Positions 16,602 through 25,537 of a stretch of 64,000 nt of DNA are shown one piece after another. The translations under genes were made by a program, and so were the position numbers. The notes below the pieces were generated by a model that saw only the letters and a program-made list of their open reading frames with translations, was not told the DNA's origin and did not search any database. The stretch is from Algibacter miyuki (GTDB lineage Bacteria; Bacteroidota; Bacteroidia; Flavobacteriales; Flavobacteriaceae). The stretch lies in assembly GCF_042427745.1 (NCBI RefSeq), contig NZ_JBHMFA010000001.1; one strand, written 5' to 3'. Each line of letters begins with the position of its first letter. The first letter of the stretch is position 1.

Positions 16602-17377
16602 TTAATTTGTAATCATTTGGATTTCCTAAGATAATGGAAATTCTGTTATCTAATAGCGTAATTTTAGGAGAAGATGCGCTATTTATTTTTACAAAGCTAC
16701 GGTTTTAATATTAAATGGATGTTTTGTTAAGGTTAATCCTATAAAATTAATGCTTTTTAATTTGTTTTTTTAACATAAAAAAAAACATAAATATGTGAGT
16801 TTTTTAAAACTGTTCTTAGATTTATATATACCTATAACAACTCAATATTAATAATCGATTAAAAGTTATTTTTAACCGATTAAATACATATATTATAATA
16901 CTCGCCTATCTATAAATCATAAATATCTATTTTTCAAATACTTACATATAAGCTCTAAGTTTAACTAAAATAAATATCCTAAGTTATATACACTCAAAAG
17001 TTATTTAATAAATCTTAGTATTTAATCCTTTGTTCAATAAATCAGTTATTCAATTAAAAAAATATAAAGCAGAATATACTTTAAAGCCTTTTCTTTTTTT
17101 TAATAGTATTTTAAGTAAAACAATAATTATATATTCAATCTACAGTTTTGTTTAAAACATTCAGAATTCCTTAAATTTTAGAGTTATCCACATATATATA
17201 TATATAAACAGTTTTTCTTTTAAATTTAAAAAAAATAATAGTGCTTATTATAGTGTGTTAATAGCGGTATAACTTTTACAAGCTTTATTTTGATTTGTAT
17301 CTTATTGAATGTTGTTGATACTAAATGAACATTAAAAAATACGTTAACTCGTTATTTTTTAAGCTTTTTAAAAATGC

Positions 17378-17613
17378 TATTAACAATTGTTAATAACGTG
17401 TATTAACAACAATGTTTAATAACTAACGCTATTAACAATTCTAAAAACTACCCTTTTTAGGTGCAATAACTTAACCAAAAATTTACGCTAACTTATTTGC
17501 ATGTTAAGTATATGTTACTGATTGTGAAAATTATTGGATATTCAAGCTTTTTCTTTTACAAACTAATGAACACTTATTAACAAGTAATGAATATAGTAAT
17601 GCACATTGTTAAT
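17378..17613. repeat. Cluster of six ATTAACAA octamers (iteron-like)
   Basis: ATTAACAA occurs on the plus strand at 17379, 17402, 17431 and 17576 and on the minus strand at 17387-17394 and 17606-17613. Two of the copies form the 18-base palindrome TATTAACAATTGTTAATA at 17378-17395. The TTATTAACA forms (17388-17396 minus, 17575-17583 plus, 17607-17615 minus) differ by one base from the DnaA consensus. The same octamer occurs once or twice elsewhere in the window, but not in clusters. Confidence 0.6.
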
Positions 17614-17619
17614 AATTGC

Positions 17620-17627
17620 TACCTTTG
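17620..17627 (+). promoter_or_regulatory. Probable -7 promoter box of rpiB operon
   Basis: TACCTTTG matches TAnnTTTG. It lies 70 bases before the rpiB ATG, just downstream of the last ATTAACAA octamer. No clear TTG lies at the right distance upstream. Confidence 0.45.
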
Positions 17628-17696
17628 TGTATAAGTAGTACTTATTTGAACATATAAGTAGGTATAAAACACAACCATATCAAAAATACATTAAAA

Positions 17697-18131
17697 ATGA
17701 CAATTTCTATAGGAAACGATCACGCAGGAACAGAATATAAAGTAGCTATCACTAAACATTTAGAAGCTAAAGGATATATTATTAACAATCATGGTACCGA
17801 TTCTAATGATAGTGTAGATTATGCCGATTTTGTACATCCTGTAGCTACCGATGTTGTAAACAAAACATCAACCTACGGTATCTTAATTTGCGGAAGTGCC
17901 AATGGGGTGGCTATGACAGCTAATAAACACCAAAGCATACGTGCTGGTTTATGCTGGAATAAAGAAATTGTACATTTAATACGTAGTCATAATAATGCTA
18001 ACATATTATGTATACCAGCGCGTTTTACTGCCGTACAACAAGTTATAGAAATGGTGGATGTATTTTTAAACACCGAATTCGAAGGTGGTCGTCACCAAAA
18101 CCGTATCGATAAAATTCCGGTATCTTGCTAA
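17697..18131 (+). CDS. rpiB: Ribose-5-phosphate isomerase B
   Basis: RpiB interconverts ribose 5-phosphate and ribulose 5-phosphate in the pentose phosphate pathway. The 144 residues match the usual length. Family residues are visible: GNDHAGTEYK (Asp and His near residues 8-9), the active-site Cys and GSANG motif in ICGSANGVAMTANK (about residue 62), and RSHNNANILCIPAR. It is the first of three plus-strand genes: the ATG of the cation efflux gene follows its stop directly. Confidence 0.93.
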   Translation: MTISIGNDHAGTEYKVAITKHLEAKGYIINNHGTDSNDSVDYADFVHPVATDVVNKTSTYGILICGSANGVAMTANKHQSIRAGLCWNKEIVHLIRSHNNANILCIPARFTAVQQVIEMVDVFLNTEFEGGRHQNRIDKIPVSC

Positions 18132-19046
18132 ATGGCGCATAACCATTCGCATAGTCACACACACCATCACGATATGAAGGATAAAAATCTATTGATTTCT
18201 ATTCTTTTAAATATCGTTATAACGGTAGCTCAGGTTATTGGTGGTTTAATTTCGGGTAGTTTATCTTTATTGAGTGATGCGCTGCATAATTTTAGCGATG
18301 TTATATCGTTAGTAGTAAGTTATGCAGCCTCTAAATTATCTAAAAAGAAAGCTTCCGAGCACCGCACATTTGGTTATAAACGTGCCGAAATTTTGGCAGC
18401 TTTCATTAATGCATCTACTTTAATTATTGTTGCCGTTATTTTAATAAGAGAAGCTGTGCTGCGATTTCAAAATCCGCAAAGTATTGAGTCTAATTTAGTT
18501 ATTGTTTTAGCGTTGTTAGCTATTGCTGGTAATGGGTTTAGCGTTTTATTACTTAAAAATGATGCTAAAAATAATATCAATATAAAATCGGCTTATATCC
18601 ATTTATTAACCGATATGTTGGCTAGTGTCGCCGTATTTATTGGTGGTTTATTAATGAAATATTACCAGCTTTTTTGGGTTGATAGTTTATTAACATTCTT
18701 GATTGCATTGTACCTTATTTGGGTTGGATTCGATCTTTTAAAGACTTCTACCAAAATGTTGATGCTATTTACACCCGAACATATTGATATTAATAGCCTT
18801 GTTAGCGATGTTAATAAGTTTGAAAAGGTGAAATTATTGCACCATGTGCATATCTGGAATTTAAGTGATAATGAGCTACATTTAGAGGCACATTTAGATT
18901 TAGAAGAAAATGTGTTAATAACTGAGTTCGATGCTATTTTAAGTCAGATAGAAGTTTATTTGCATGAAAATCATGATATTAACCACGTTACTATTCAGCC
19001 AGAATTCGATAAAAACGATTCTAAAGATATTATAGTTCAAGATTAA
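18132..19046 (+). CDS. Cation diffusion facilitator transporter (ZnT/CzcD-like)
   Basis: The 304-residue protein begins with a His-rich tail (HNHSHSHTHHHD), then six hydrophobic segments, with metal-site residues in helices 2 and 5 (SDALHNFSDV and HLLTDMLASVAV, each with Asp and His/Asp), and ends in a cytoplasmic domain with LHHVHIWNL. It exports Zn2+ or related divalent cations in exchange for protons. It abuts rpiB (stop to start distance zero), so the two are translationally coupled, and it is followed by an acetyltransferase gene. Confidence 0.92.
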   Translation: MAHNHSHSHTHHHDMKDKNLLISILLNIVITVAQVIGGLISGSLSLLSDALHNFSDVISLVVSYAASKLSKKKASEHRTFGYKRAEILAAFINASTLIIVAVILIREAVLRFQNPQSIESNLVIVLALLAIAGNGFSVLLLKNDAKNNINIKSAYIHLLTDMLASVAVFIGGLLMKYYQLFWVDSLLTFLIALYLIWVGFDLLKTSTKMLMLFTPEHIDINSLVSDVNKFEKVKLLHHVHIWNLSDNELHLEAHLDLEENVLITEFDAILSQIEVYLHENHDINHVTIQPEFDKNDSKDIIVQD

Positions 19047-19081
19047 ATCCCCAATTGTTAATAACTCCAATTACCCGTTTT

Positions 19082-19525
19082 ATGATTAAAATTGAAGTAA
19101 AAACCTTCGAAGCATTAACCAAGCAAGAATTATATAATTTATTGCAATTACGTAGCGAAGTTTTTGGTGTAGAACAAGATTGTGTTTATCAAGATATTGA
19201 TGGTAAAGATCAAAAAGCATTGCATGTTTTAGGAATTAAAAATGATAATATTGTTGCTTATACGCGTATCTTTAAACCAGGCGATTATTTCGAACAAGCC
19301 AGTATTGGTAGGGTAGTAGTGGCTAAAAATGAAAGACAGCATAAATATGGTTACGATATTATGAATGCTTCCGCGGATGCAATACAGACGCATTTTAACC
19401 AAAGTATTATAAAAATTTCAGCACAGGTATATCTTAAAAAATTCTATAATAATTTAGGTTTTTCTGAAATTGGAGCATCTTACTTAGAAGATGGTATTCC
19501 GCACATTGCCATGATAAAAGAGTAA
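19082..19525 (+). CDS. ElaA-like GNAT acetyltransferase
   Basis: The 147-residue protein matches the ElaA branch of GNAT acetyltransferases: LLQLRSEVFGVEQDC near the start, YTRIFKPGDYFEQASIGRVVV with the acetyl-CoA strand, and KISAQVYLKKFYNNLGF near the end. The acceptor is not known. I used the ATG at 19082 rather than the upstream in-frame TTG at 19055, because the family starts near MIKIEVKTF. It is third in the rpiB operon by position (35 bases after the efflux gene). Confidence 0.85.
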   Translation: MIKIEVKTFEALTKQELYNLLQLRSEVFGVEQDCVYQDIDGKDQKALHVLGIKNDNIVAYTRIFKPGDYFEQASIGRVVVAKNERQHKYGYDIMNASADAIQTHFNQSIIKISAQVYLKKFYNNLGFSEIGASYLEDGIPHIAMIKE

Positions 19526-19566
19526 ATATTTTAGCTAATGTATTTATGGTTCATTTTTTAACAATT

Positions 19567-20979
19567 TCAAAAGCGTTTAAGTGTAAAATGCCCTTTTAAG
19601 GTCTCTTTAGTTTTTAAAGTAATAACATACCAATAATCTGTAGATGGCATGGGTTGATTATTATACAAACCATTCCAACCTAAGTTTTTAGAGTCCATAC
19701 TTTTTAAAAGCTTCCCATTACGGTTAAAAATATGAATGCGTTCTACAAGGTTTAAAGCGTCATAAACCTGCCAGAAATCGTGGTTTCCGTCGTTATTTGG
19801 CGTAAAATATTTCGGAATATAAAAGCCTTCGCCTAAAATAGTAACCGTAAAGAAAGATTGGTTAGTATCACAAACCGTTTCATTATAAATAAATATAGTT
19901 TGAGACTTGTTAATAACTTCGCCAGGGCTTAATTTTAAACCACTTCCGCTAGGTTCAGTATAATAATTTCCGTTAATTAATGGGGGTAAAGTATAACTCA
20001 TACCTACAACATTATTTAAAGTATCTACCGGAACATTAATAGTGCAATCTGCAGCAGAATTTACATAACTTGAAAATGTACTAGGTTGCCAACCGGAATG
20101 ATTATTAGAAACATTATCTACAACCACACATTGTAAATTGGTATTAAAGCTAAAATCTACGCTATTTAGTTTTGAATTTATTCCATTTTTTAAATTGAGT
20201 AAACACAGGTCGTTAGTGTTACAATCTAAGGTGGTTAAGTCGCTATTTTTAGATAAATCAAGTTGTTTTATGGAGTTGTTAGCACAGTTTAAAACCCGTA
20301 GTTTATTAACAGCGGCAAGTTCTAAATCTACCAAATTATTAAAACTACAATTTAGAATAGTGAGAATAGATTGATTAGAAAGATCTAAAAAAGACAGTTC
20401 ATTATTATTTACTAATAAGGAATTTAAATTGGTGTTTTTAGAAATATTTAAGCTGTTTAATTGGTTATTAGCACAAGATAATATGGTGAGTTTTGTATTA
20501 TTATTTGTTTGTAAATAGTTTAATTTATTTGCATCGCAAACCAAAGAAATTAAATTAATATTCTTGTTAATATCTAGCTCGGAAAGTTGATTATTATCAC
20601 ACCAAAATATTTTCAATAGAGGTAAAGTAGTAACATCTAAAGTACTAATTATATTAGTATTACAATAGAGTTCGGTAAGTTGTGTATTGGTTGAAATATC
20701 TAAACTTGAAATATTATTTTTAGAGCAATTCAGTATAGATAAAGCTTTGAAATCTGCAATACCAGTAAGGTCTGAAATATTTGAATCGGCAACATCTAAA
20801 TTTGTTATACTGCTGATGTTGACTGTAGGAACTAATTGGTCTAACGGCCCTGAATCGAAACCTAAATTTATTAAAGCTTGTTCAAAATTCGCATCTGGAA
20901 TGGCCGTATTTTGAGCTTGTATACAGATTGTAAATGTACACAGACAAACCCATAAATAATATGTTTTTCTGTGTATCAT
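19567..20979 (-). CDS. Surface LRR protein with T9SS type B sorting domain
   Basis: A signal peptide (about residues 1-22) leads to about ten leucine-rich repeats of roughly 21 residues (LxxLxCxxNxLxxLDixxN, with the Cys conserved in many copies), residues about 60-320. The last part (about 380-470: YFTPNNDGNHDFWQV, IHIFNRNGKLL, GWNGLYNNQPMPSTDYWY) is the C-terminal domain known from gliding-motility proteins, the type B sorting signal for the type IX secretion system. The protein is thus exported and fixed on the cell surface, where the LRR could bind a polymer or protein ligand. It ends 3 bases from the OmpA gene on the same strand, so they form a two-gene unit. Confidence 0.9.
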   Translation of the reverse strand: MIHRKTYYLWVCLCTFTICIQAQNTAIPDANFEQALINLGFDSGPLDQLVPTVNISSITNLDVADSNISDLTGIADFKALSILNCSKNNISSLDISTNTQLTELYCNTNIISTLDVTTLPLLKIFWCDNNQLSELDINKNINLISLVCDANKLNYLQTNNNTKLTILSCANNQLNSLNISKNTNLNSLLVNNNELSFLDLSNQSILTILNCSFNNLVDLELAAVNKLRVLNCANNSIKQLDLSKNSDLTTLDCNTNDLCLLNLKNGINSKLNSVDFSFNTNLQCVVVDNVSNNHSGWQPSTFSSYVNSAADCTINVPVDTLNNVVGMSYTLPPLINGNYYTEPSGSGLKLSPGEVINKSQTIFIYNETVCDTNQSFFTVTILGEGFYIPKYFTPNNDGNHDFWQVYDALNLVERIHIFNRNGKLLKSMDSKNLGWNGLYNNQPMPSTDYWYVITLKTKETLKGHFTLKRF

Positions 20980-20982
20980 AAA

Positions 20983-21861
20983 TTAGTTAGAATCGCCTAC
21001 ATAGGTTATTAAAACTTCTACCCGTCTATCTAATTTTGGATCGCCACCAAGCGGAAATTTCCGGCGCATGCCCATGTAACGCATACGACGTTTGTTAATA
21101 CCTTTTTTTGCTAAAAATTCGTAAACGTATTTGGCGCGCGTTTCCGATAGGTTACGTTCTTTTGTTTTTCTATCTATTGCGTCACGACTATTTTGTGTAC
21201 AACACACGTGGCCTTGTATGGTAAAATATAAGTTTTTTCGGTCTAATAAAACTTGAGCTATAGTATCTAATGTTTTTTTAGATGCTGGTAAAATGGTGCT
21301 ATATCCGGTTTTAAATAGAATATTATCTAAAACTATTTTGTCGCCAATTTTAAGTTCTCCTTCTAGTTTTTCTTTTGTGTTTTTTGGAATTTTTGGCGTT
21401 TCTGGTATTTCAACAGGTATAACTTCTTCTTCGATAACTTTTTCAACAACAGGAGGTTTTGGCTTTACTATAATTTCAACTTTTCGATTTAAACCACGAA
21501 TGTTTAAAACATTAGCATCTTTAATAATTTTCAGTAAAATTTCGCCTTTACCATCCACATTGCTAATTAAATCTTCATTAATTTCATAGTTAGAAAATAT
21601 TGTTTTTATAGCGTTAGCTCGTTGTTGAGATAGTATAAGGTTATAACTATCGGCACCAACATCATCACAAAAGCCATAGATGGAAATGGATTCAATATCA
21701 ATATCAGATAAGGATGAAATAAAAAGGAGCAACCTGCTTTCTTCAGTTGATGGCACTTTAAATTTATCGGTATCAAAATAAACGTCGTGGTTGAATTCAC
21801 TTTGTGAAAAGGTGATACCAATATTAAAAAGAAAAAAGATTGATAAAACGTGTTTATACAT
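20983..21861 (-). CDS. OmpA-like outer-membrane lipo/peptidoglycan-associated protein, two OmpA modules
   Basis: The 292-residue protein has a signal peptide (about 1-19), a first OmpA-like region at about 25-130 (VYFDTDKFKVPSTEES, FCDDVGADSYNLILSQQRAN) and a complete OmpA C-terminal domain at about 175-288 (LFKTGYSTILPASKKTLD, GHVCCTQNSRD, NLSETRAKYVYEFL, DRRVEVLI). Peptidoglycan-binding Asp and Arg positions are recognisable in the second domain. It anchors the outer membrane to the cell wall and sits directly upstream of the T9SS LRR gene on the same strand. The double OmpA layout is unusual but known in Bacteroidota. Confidence 0.85.
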   Translation of the reverse strand: MYKHVLSIFFLFNIGITFSQSEFNHDVYFDTDKFKVPSTEESRLLLFISSLSDIDIESISIYGFCDDVGADSYNLILSQQRANAIKTIFSNYEINEDLISNVDGKGEILLKIIKDANVLNIRGLNRKVEIIVKPKPPVVEKVIEEEVIPVEIPETPKIPKNTKEKLEGELKIGDKIVLDNILFKTGYSTILPASKKTLDTIAQVLLDRKNLYFTIQGHVCCTQNSRDAIDRKTKERNLSETRAKYVYEFLAKKGINKRRMRYMGMRRKFPLGGDPKLDRRVEVLITYVGDSN

Positions 21862-21962
21862 AGTTTTGGAGCCTATTGTGGGTATAAAGATACAGATTTT
21901 AAGAGCTCTTAAAAAAATGACCGAATTTTATTAATCTTAAACCGTTATTAACAGTTAACTAT

Positions 21963-23597
21963 TTATTTTAAGTATTCGGCGTATTTAGCAGGATTATTAA
22001 GTATTTCGGTTGCTTTTTTTATACGCGCATCATGGGTTTTATAGTAATCGAATAAACCTTCTCTATAAACATAATGCTTCACAATATCTTCGGTTAAGGC
22101 TTCCATTAAAAAGTCTTTATTTTCGTCGATTACATCCGATTTCGATTGTTTTAAGTTTGAAATAAGGGTATTAAAATCCTTTTCAATATTATCGTTTAAT
22201 TCTTCCTTAGTAGCCGTTTCAAAAGCTTTATAAAGGGCTTTTTCAGTATCTGTTTCAAAAGAGAAATTTGCAGTTTTTAGATAAGTTTTAAAATCTGAAA
22301 AATCAGAATCCGAAAATTCAAAGTTGTCTATATTTTCAATATTATGCTTGTAATAGTAATCGGTTGCATAATTAAAAACAAGATCGTTATCTAGGATAGC
22401 TGTTGCTACAGGTGATTTTTTAGTTGCTCCTACAAGTACATCTGGATAAACACCGCCGCCATCAAAAACTTCACGACCATTTTTTGTTTTAAACGAATTA
22501 TATTGTTCTTGTTTTACACGAACGGCTTCGCCTTTTTCATCTCGATGCCAATAATCTAAAGCCTGGATACAACGGCCCGAAGGGGTGTAATATCTTGAAA
22601 TAGTAATTTTTACTTGCGTACCATAAGTCAGTATTTTGGGGCGTTGCACTAAGCCTTTTCCAAAACTACGAGAGCCCACAACTACAGCGCGATCTAAATC
22701 TTGTAAAGCTCCAGAAACAATCTCGCTTGCCGATGCCGAACGGCCGTTAATTAAAACCACAACAGGTATGTTAAGATCCGTAGGTTCATCCTGCGTGTAA
22801 TAGGTTTTATTATATTTTTTAACTTTCGATTTTGTAGTTACTACTAATTGCCCTTTTGGTACAAAAAGATTCACAATTTTAATGGCTTCATTTAATAAGC
22901 CACCTGGATTTCCACGTAAATCTAAAACAATACTTTCGGCACCTTGTGCTTTTAAATCTCGTAAAGCATACAAGGTTTCCTTATGTGCTTTATTATTAAA
23001 TTTACTAAGCACAATATAGCCTGTTTTATCGTTAATTAGTGAAAAGTAGGGTACGGCTTTAATTTCTACTTCGGCACGTTTTATGGTTGCTGTTTGTGTT
23101 TTTCCTTGACGTTTATAAGTGACTTCTACGGAAGAATTAGGAGCACCTTTTAGTAAATCGCCAGCATAATCTTTATAAGTTTCTATTAAAACATCGCCAA
23201 CTTTTATAATTTCATCACCCGCTTTTAAGCCCGCTTTATCGGCCGGATAATCTTTATAAGGTTCTACAACAACGAGCTTATCTTTATGGGTCTTAATTTT
23301 TGCGCCAATACCTGTGTAATCACCAGTATTGTTAATTCTAGCAGCCTCCACATCTTGCTCGTTCATAAATGTGGTATACGGATCCAAATTGGCTAACATG
23401 CTTTTTATAGCGGTATCCATTAAATCTCCAGGGTTGGTTTCATCCACATAATTCATATTAAGTTCTTTGAATAATGTGGTAAAAATTTCTAGCTGTTTGG
23501 CTATTTCAAAAAAGTCGTTTTTAAAGGCAGACGTTGTTAATAAAAGCATGCCAGCTATCACAGGAATAATTATTTTCTTTTTGAAAAAGTGTTTCAT
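21963..23597 (-). CDS. S41 family carboxy-terminal processing protease
   Basis: The 544-residue protease has an N-terminal signal or membrane anchor (about 8-25), a PDZ domain (about 80-165: GIGAKIKTHKDKLVVVEPY, PADKAGLKAGDEI) and the S41 catalytic core with GRSASASEIVSGALQD (nucleophile Ser) and GSRSFGKGLVQ (general base Lys). It degrades or trims periplasmic proteins. An extended C-terminal part (about 400-544) resembles the DUF3340-type tail of longer CtpA/Prc-like enzymes in Bacteroidota. It follows rnpA by 10 bases on the same strand, which may link them in one transcript. Confidence 0.92.
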   Translation of the reverse strand: MKHFFKKKIIIPVIAGMLLLTTSAFKNDFFEIAKQLEIFTTLFKELNMNYVDETNPGDLMDTAIKSMLANLDPYTTFMNEQDVEAARINNTGDYTGIGAKIKTHKDKLVVVEPYKDYPADKAGLKAGDEIIKVGDVLIETYKDYAGDLLKGAPNSSVEVTYKRQGKTQTATIKRAEVEIKAVPYFSLINDKTGYIVLSKFNNKAHKETLYALRDLKAQGAESIVLDLRGNPGGLLNEAIKIVNLFVPKGQLVVTTKSKVKKYNKTYYTQDEPTDLNIPVVVLINGRSASASEIVSGALQDLDRAVVVGSRSFGKGLVQRPKILTYGTQVKITISRYYTPSGRCIQALDYWHRDEKGEAVRVKQEQYNSFKTKNGREVFDGGGVYPDVLVGATKKSPVATAILDNDLVFNYATDYYYKHNIENIDNFEFSDSDFSDFKTYLKTANFSFETDTEKALYKAFETATKEELNDNIEKDFNTLISNLKQSKSDVIDENKDFLMEALTEDIVKHYVYREGLFDYYKTHDARIKKATEILNNPAKYAEYLK

Positions 23598-23607
23598 GGG
23601 TCAATTT

Positions 23608-23982
23608 TTATTCAGAAATCTTATTTGAAAATTTTTCGAACAACAATTTCATTTTGTTTTCAACTTGTGAAAAAGTAGGTTTTTCTTTGCCAATGTACAA
23701 AATCATAAACGCATGTGGTGCGGTTAAATTGTTAAAATACTCGGCTTTATTTAGTCGGTAAGATTCTCTTAGCAAACGTTTTATACGGTTTCTATCAGGC
23801 GCCTTTTTAAAATGGCGTTTACTTGCCGAAACACCTGTTTTTGTTAAAACATCATCTTCAAAAACGGTAGATAAATACATCATGCGTAACGGATATACCG
23901 AAACCGATTTTCCTTCGGTAAACAGTTTATCTATTAGCTTTTTGCTTTTTAATTTCTCTTTTTGTGGGTATGCGAAACTCAA
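23608..23982 (-). CDS. rnpA: Ribonuclease P protein component
   Basis: RnpA is the protein subunit that helps RNase P RNA cut tRNA leaders. The 124-residue version starting at TTG 23980-23982 (LSFAYPQKEKLKSKK) is the best fit to the family's usual start. A longer frame exists up to TTG 24001-24003, but that codon falls inside a TACCTTTG -7 box (24001-24008, minus), so transcription probably starts downstream of it. Family residues are visible: ASKRHFKKAPDRNRIKR and LLRESYRLNK, including the conserved RNR helix. It lies directly upstream of the CtpA-type protease. Confidence 0.85.
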   Translation of the reverse strand: MSFAYPQKEKLKSKKLIDKLFTEGKSVSVYPLRMMYLSTVFEDDVLTKTGVSASKRHFKKAPDRNRIKRLLRESYRLNKAEYFNNLTAPHAFMILYIGKEKPTFSQVENKMKLLFEKFSNKISE

Positions 23983-24000
23983 TGCGTTTATTTTATGCTC

Positions 24001-24008
24001 CAAAGGTA
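24001..24008 (-). promoter_or_regulatory. Probable -7 promoter box of rnpA-ctpA
   Basis: On the minus strand this reads TACCTTTG, matching TAnnTTTG. It is 18 bases before the TTG start I chose for rnpA and would give a short leader. The upstream -33 box is not obvious. Confidence 0.4.
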
Positions 24009-24065
24009 AGCAAATTAAAAAATGGGCGCGAAGTGGTTTTCTGTAAATGTTTTGTTTAAATAAAA

Positions 24066-24470
24066 TTAAGCTTCCTCATCGGTTTTAATGGCATCTTTTA
24101 AGTTTCCTAAAGAGCTCGCAATTGCCTGTGTATTTAAACTGAAAATGGAAGCGCCAAGTGTAACGACTTGAGTGGAAATATTGATGGCTTTTTGAACATC
24201 TTTTAAAGATTGATATGAAGTTTCAATTTTGGTAGTAATAGCATTTAAAGTCTCAAAAGAATCTGAAATATCATCCATACTTAATTGTGCCGACATGGTG
24301 AATAAATCATCAGAATAATCGAGGGTTTTTTTATGAGTTTCTCTTAATTTTTTATGCTGAAGTTTGGTTAAGTTTTGATAGTTTAAAACCCGATAGTTTC
24401 CCATGGCTTGCGCTAGCGTTAAAAAATAATTAGCCAATTTATTCGCTTGTTTTGAAGTTAATTTTGCCAT
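24066..24470 (-). CDS. Unknown small helical protein, paired with upstream lipoprotein
   Basis: I do not recognise this 134-residue protein. It appears mostly alpha-helical: a Lys/Asn-rich start, an amphipathic middle (LNAITTKIETSYQSLKDVQKA), and a non-polar stretch (NISTQVVTLGASIFSLNTQA, about 96-115) before an acidic C-terminus. No signal peptide is visible. The ATG lies 5 bases after the stop of the lipoprotein gene upstream, so the two are very likely cotranscribed. The hydrophobic segment is borderline for a membrane helix. It is not cysteine-containing and has no catalytic motif that I can name. Confidence 0.65.
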   Translation of the reverse strand: MAKLTSKQANKLANYFLTLAQAMGNYRVLNYQNLTKLQHKKLRETHKKTLDYSDDLFTMSAQLSMDDISDSFETLNAITTKIETSYQSLKDVQKAINISTQVVTLGASIFSLNTQAIASSLGNLKDAIKTDEEA

Positions 24471-24475
24471 GGTTT

Positions 24476-25321
24476 CTATATTTTTTTTAATTCGGAAATA
24501 ACAGATTTAATTTCACTAGCCGACTGAAAAAGGTGCTGTTGTATTTCTTTTACCGTTAAGTTTTCTATATCATCATATAATTGTTGATGACCATCGGAAA
24601 TTACAGAGAGTGTTGTAGAATATGCTAAAAATATGGCTTGCTGCTGTTCTATATTTTGGAGGGTATTATAATATTCTTTTATAGCGTTGCGTTGTTCAAA
24701 ACTCGAAAGTGACGAATCATTTACTAAATCAAGATAATCCGATTTTATGCGTTCTTTTTTTACCTTTAATTTACCATTTAAGTTTTCTGAAATATTAAAA
24801 TCTAAAAATGAAATTAAGGTTTTAAGAGGCGTATTTGCATTTTTTACATAGGTTTTAATTTTCCTTTTTCTATATGAATTAGTGAAGGCATCAATTAAAA
24901 TTTTAGATATTTTTGAATAGGATTCTACTTGTTCCGTTTCTATAAGAACCGAACCAAATTGTCCTTCGGATAAGGCATTGGTTAAAGCATCGGTTTTGTA
25001 AGAGGTTAAAGCATTATCTGATAATTTTGAAAGGCCATCAAAATAACCATATATTGAACTATAAATTTTTAGACTGATACTATCCGCCTCTTTTTCGGCT
25101 TCGCAGGGGCAGTTTACATTTCGAAATTCTAAATTTATTATTTTTTTTTCTACACATTTATCTAAACACGCTTGTTGAAAACTATAATTTAAAGTTTCGA
25201 AATATTGAATAGCTTCTAACGATTCCGAAGCATAAGCATTTACATGTTTTAGGTTTGCACAGCTAGATGCGCTTATAATGAAGAGAAATGCAAGGCTGTA
25301 AATTTTCAGATATTTTATCAT
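24476..25321 (-). CDS. Unknown helical lipoprotein
   Basis: This 281-residue protein starts with a lipoprotein signal (MIKYLKIYSLAFLFIISASSC, lipobox LxxxxSSC at about residue 20-21), so it is anchored in the periplasmic or outer-membrane leaflet. The rest is predicted to be mostly helical and charged, with four further Cys in a short stretch (about residues 52-73, including QACLDKCVEKK and NCPCEAE) that may form disulphides or bind a metal. A downstream gene of 134 residues follows after 5 bases. I cannot assign a function. The Cys cluster is the main feature to test. Confidence 0.7.
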   Translation of the reverse strand: MIKYLKIYSLAFLFIISASSCANLKHVNAYASESLEAIQYFETLNYSFQQACLDKCVEKKIINLEFRNVNCPCEAEKEADSISLKIYSSIYGYFDGLSKLSDNALTSYKTDALTNALSEGQFGSVLIETEQVESYSKISKILIDAFTNSYRKRKIKTYVKNANTPLKTLISFLDFNISENLNGKLKVKKERIKSDYLDLVNDSSLSSFEQRNAIKEYYNTLQNIEQQQAIFLAYSTTLSVISDGHQQLYDDIENLTVKEIQQHLFQSASEIKSVISELKKI

Positions 25322-25537
25322 GGCTTGATAAGATTTTGTTGGTTAAATTAATAATGAACCAAATTTGAAAATAAGTACGTGTAGATAAATTGGGGTAATT
25401 TGACTTTAACTAAAATATGAAATTTTTCCCATAAAATGATTCTTTTTATAAGCTTATTTCAGTTAATTATTTTTTTATTGTGTTGATATATAATTATTTA
25501 AGTTGTGTTATAAATAGGTTTTTATTAGTGGTTTGCA

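Larger units (their letters stand above)
16602..17696. other. AT-rich 1.1-kb gap with DnaA-box match; possible origin of replication
   Basis: No coding frame is supported across 1095 bases. The segment holds: a -7 box for rnr (16692-16699, minus); a very AT-rich stretch (about 16740-17230) with an AT dinucleotide run; a perfect DnaA-box consensus TTATCCACA at 17184-17192; an 18-base perfect palindrome at 17378-17395; and six copies of ATTAACAA within 235 bases. This combination of AT-rich DNA, a DnaA box and short repeats fits a replication origin, but only one consensus box is present and the neighbouring genes do not diverge consistently from here. The alternative is a regulatory region for rpiB. 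Confidence 0.3.

Noticed and set aside
17628..17696. Riboswitch in the rpiB leader
   Set aside because: The leader is short (about 60 bases), AT-rich and has no visible stable stem or known motif.
19055..19081. Upstream TTG start for the ElaA-like gene
   Set aside because: It adds nine residues that family members lack. The ATG at 19082 is the natural start.
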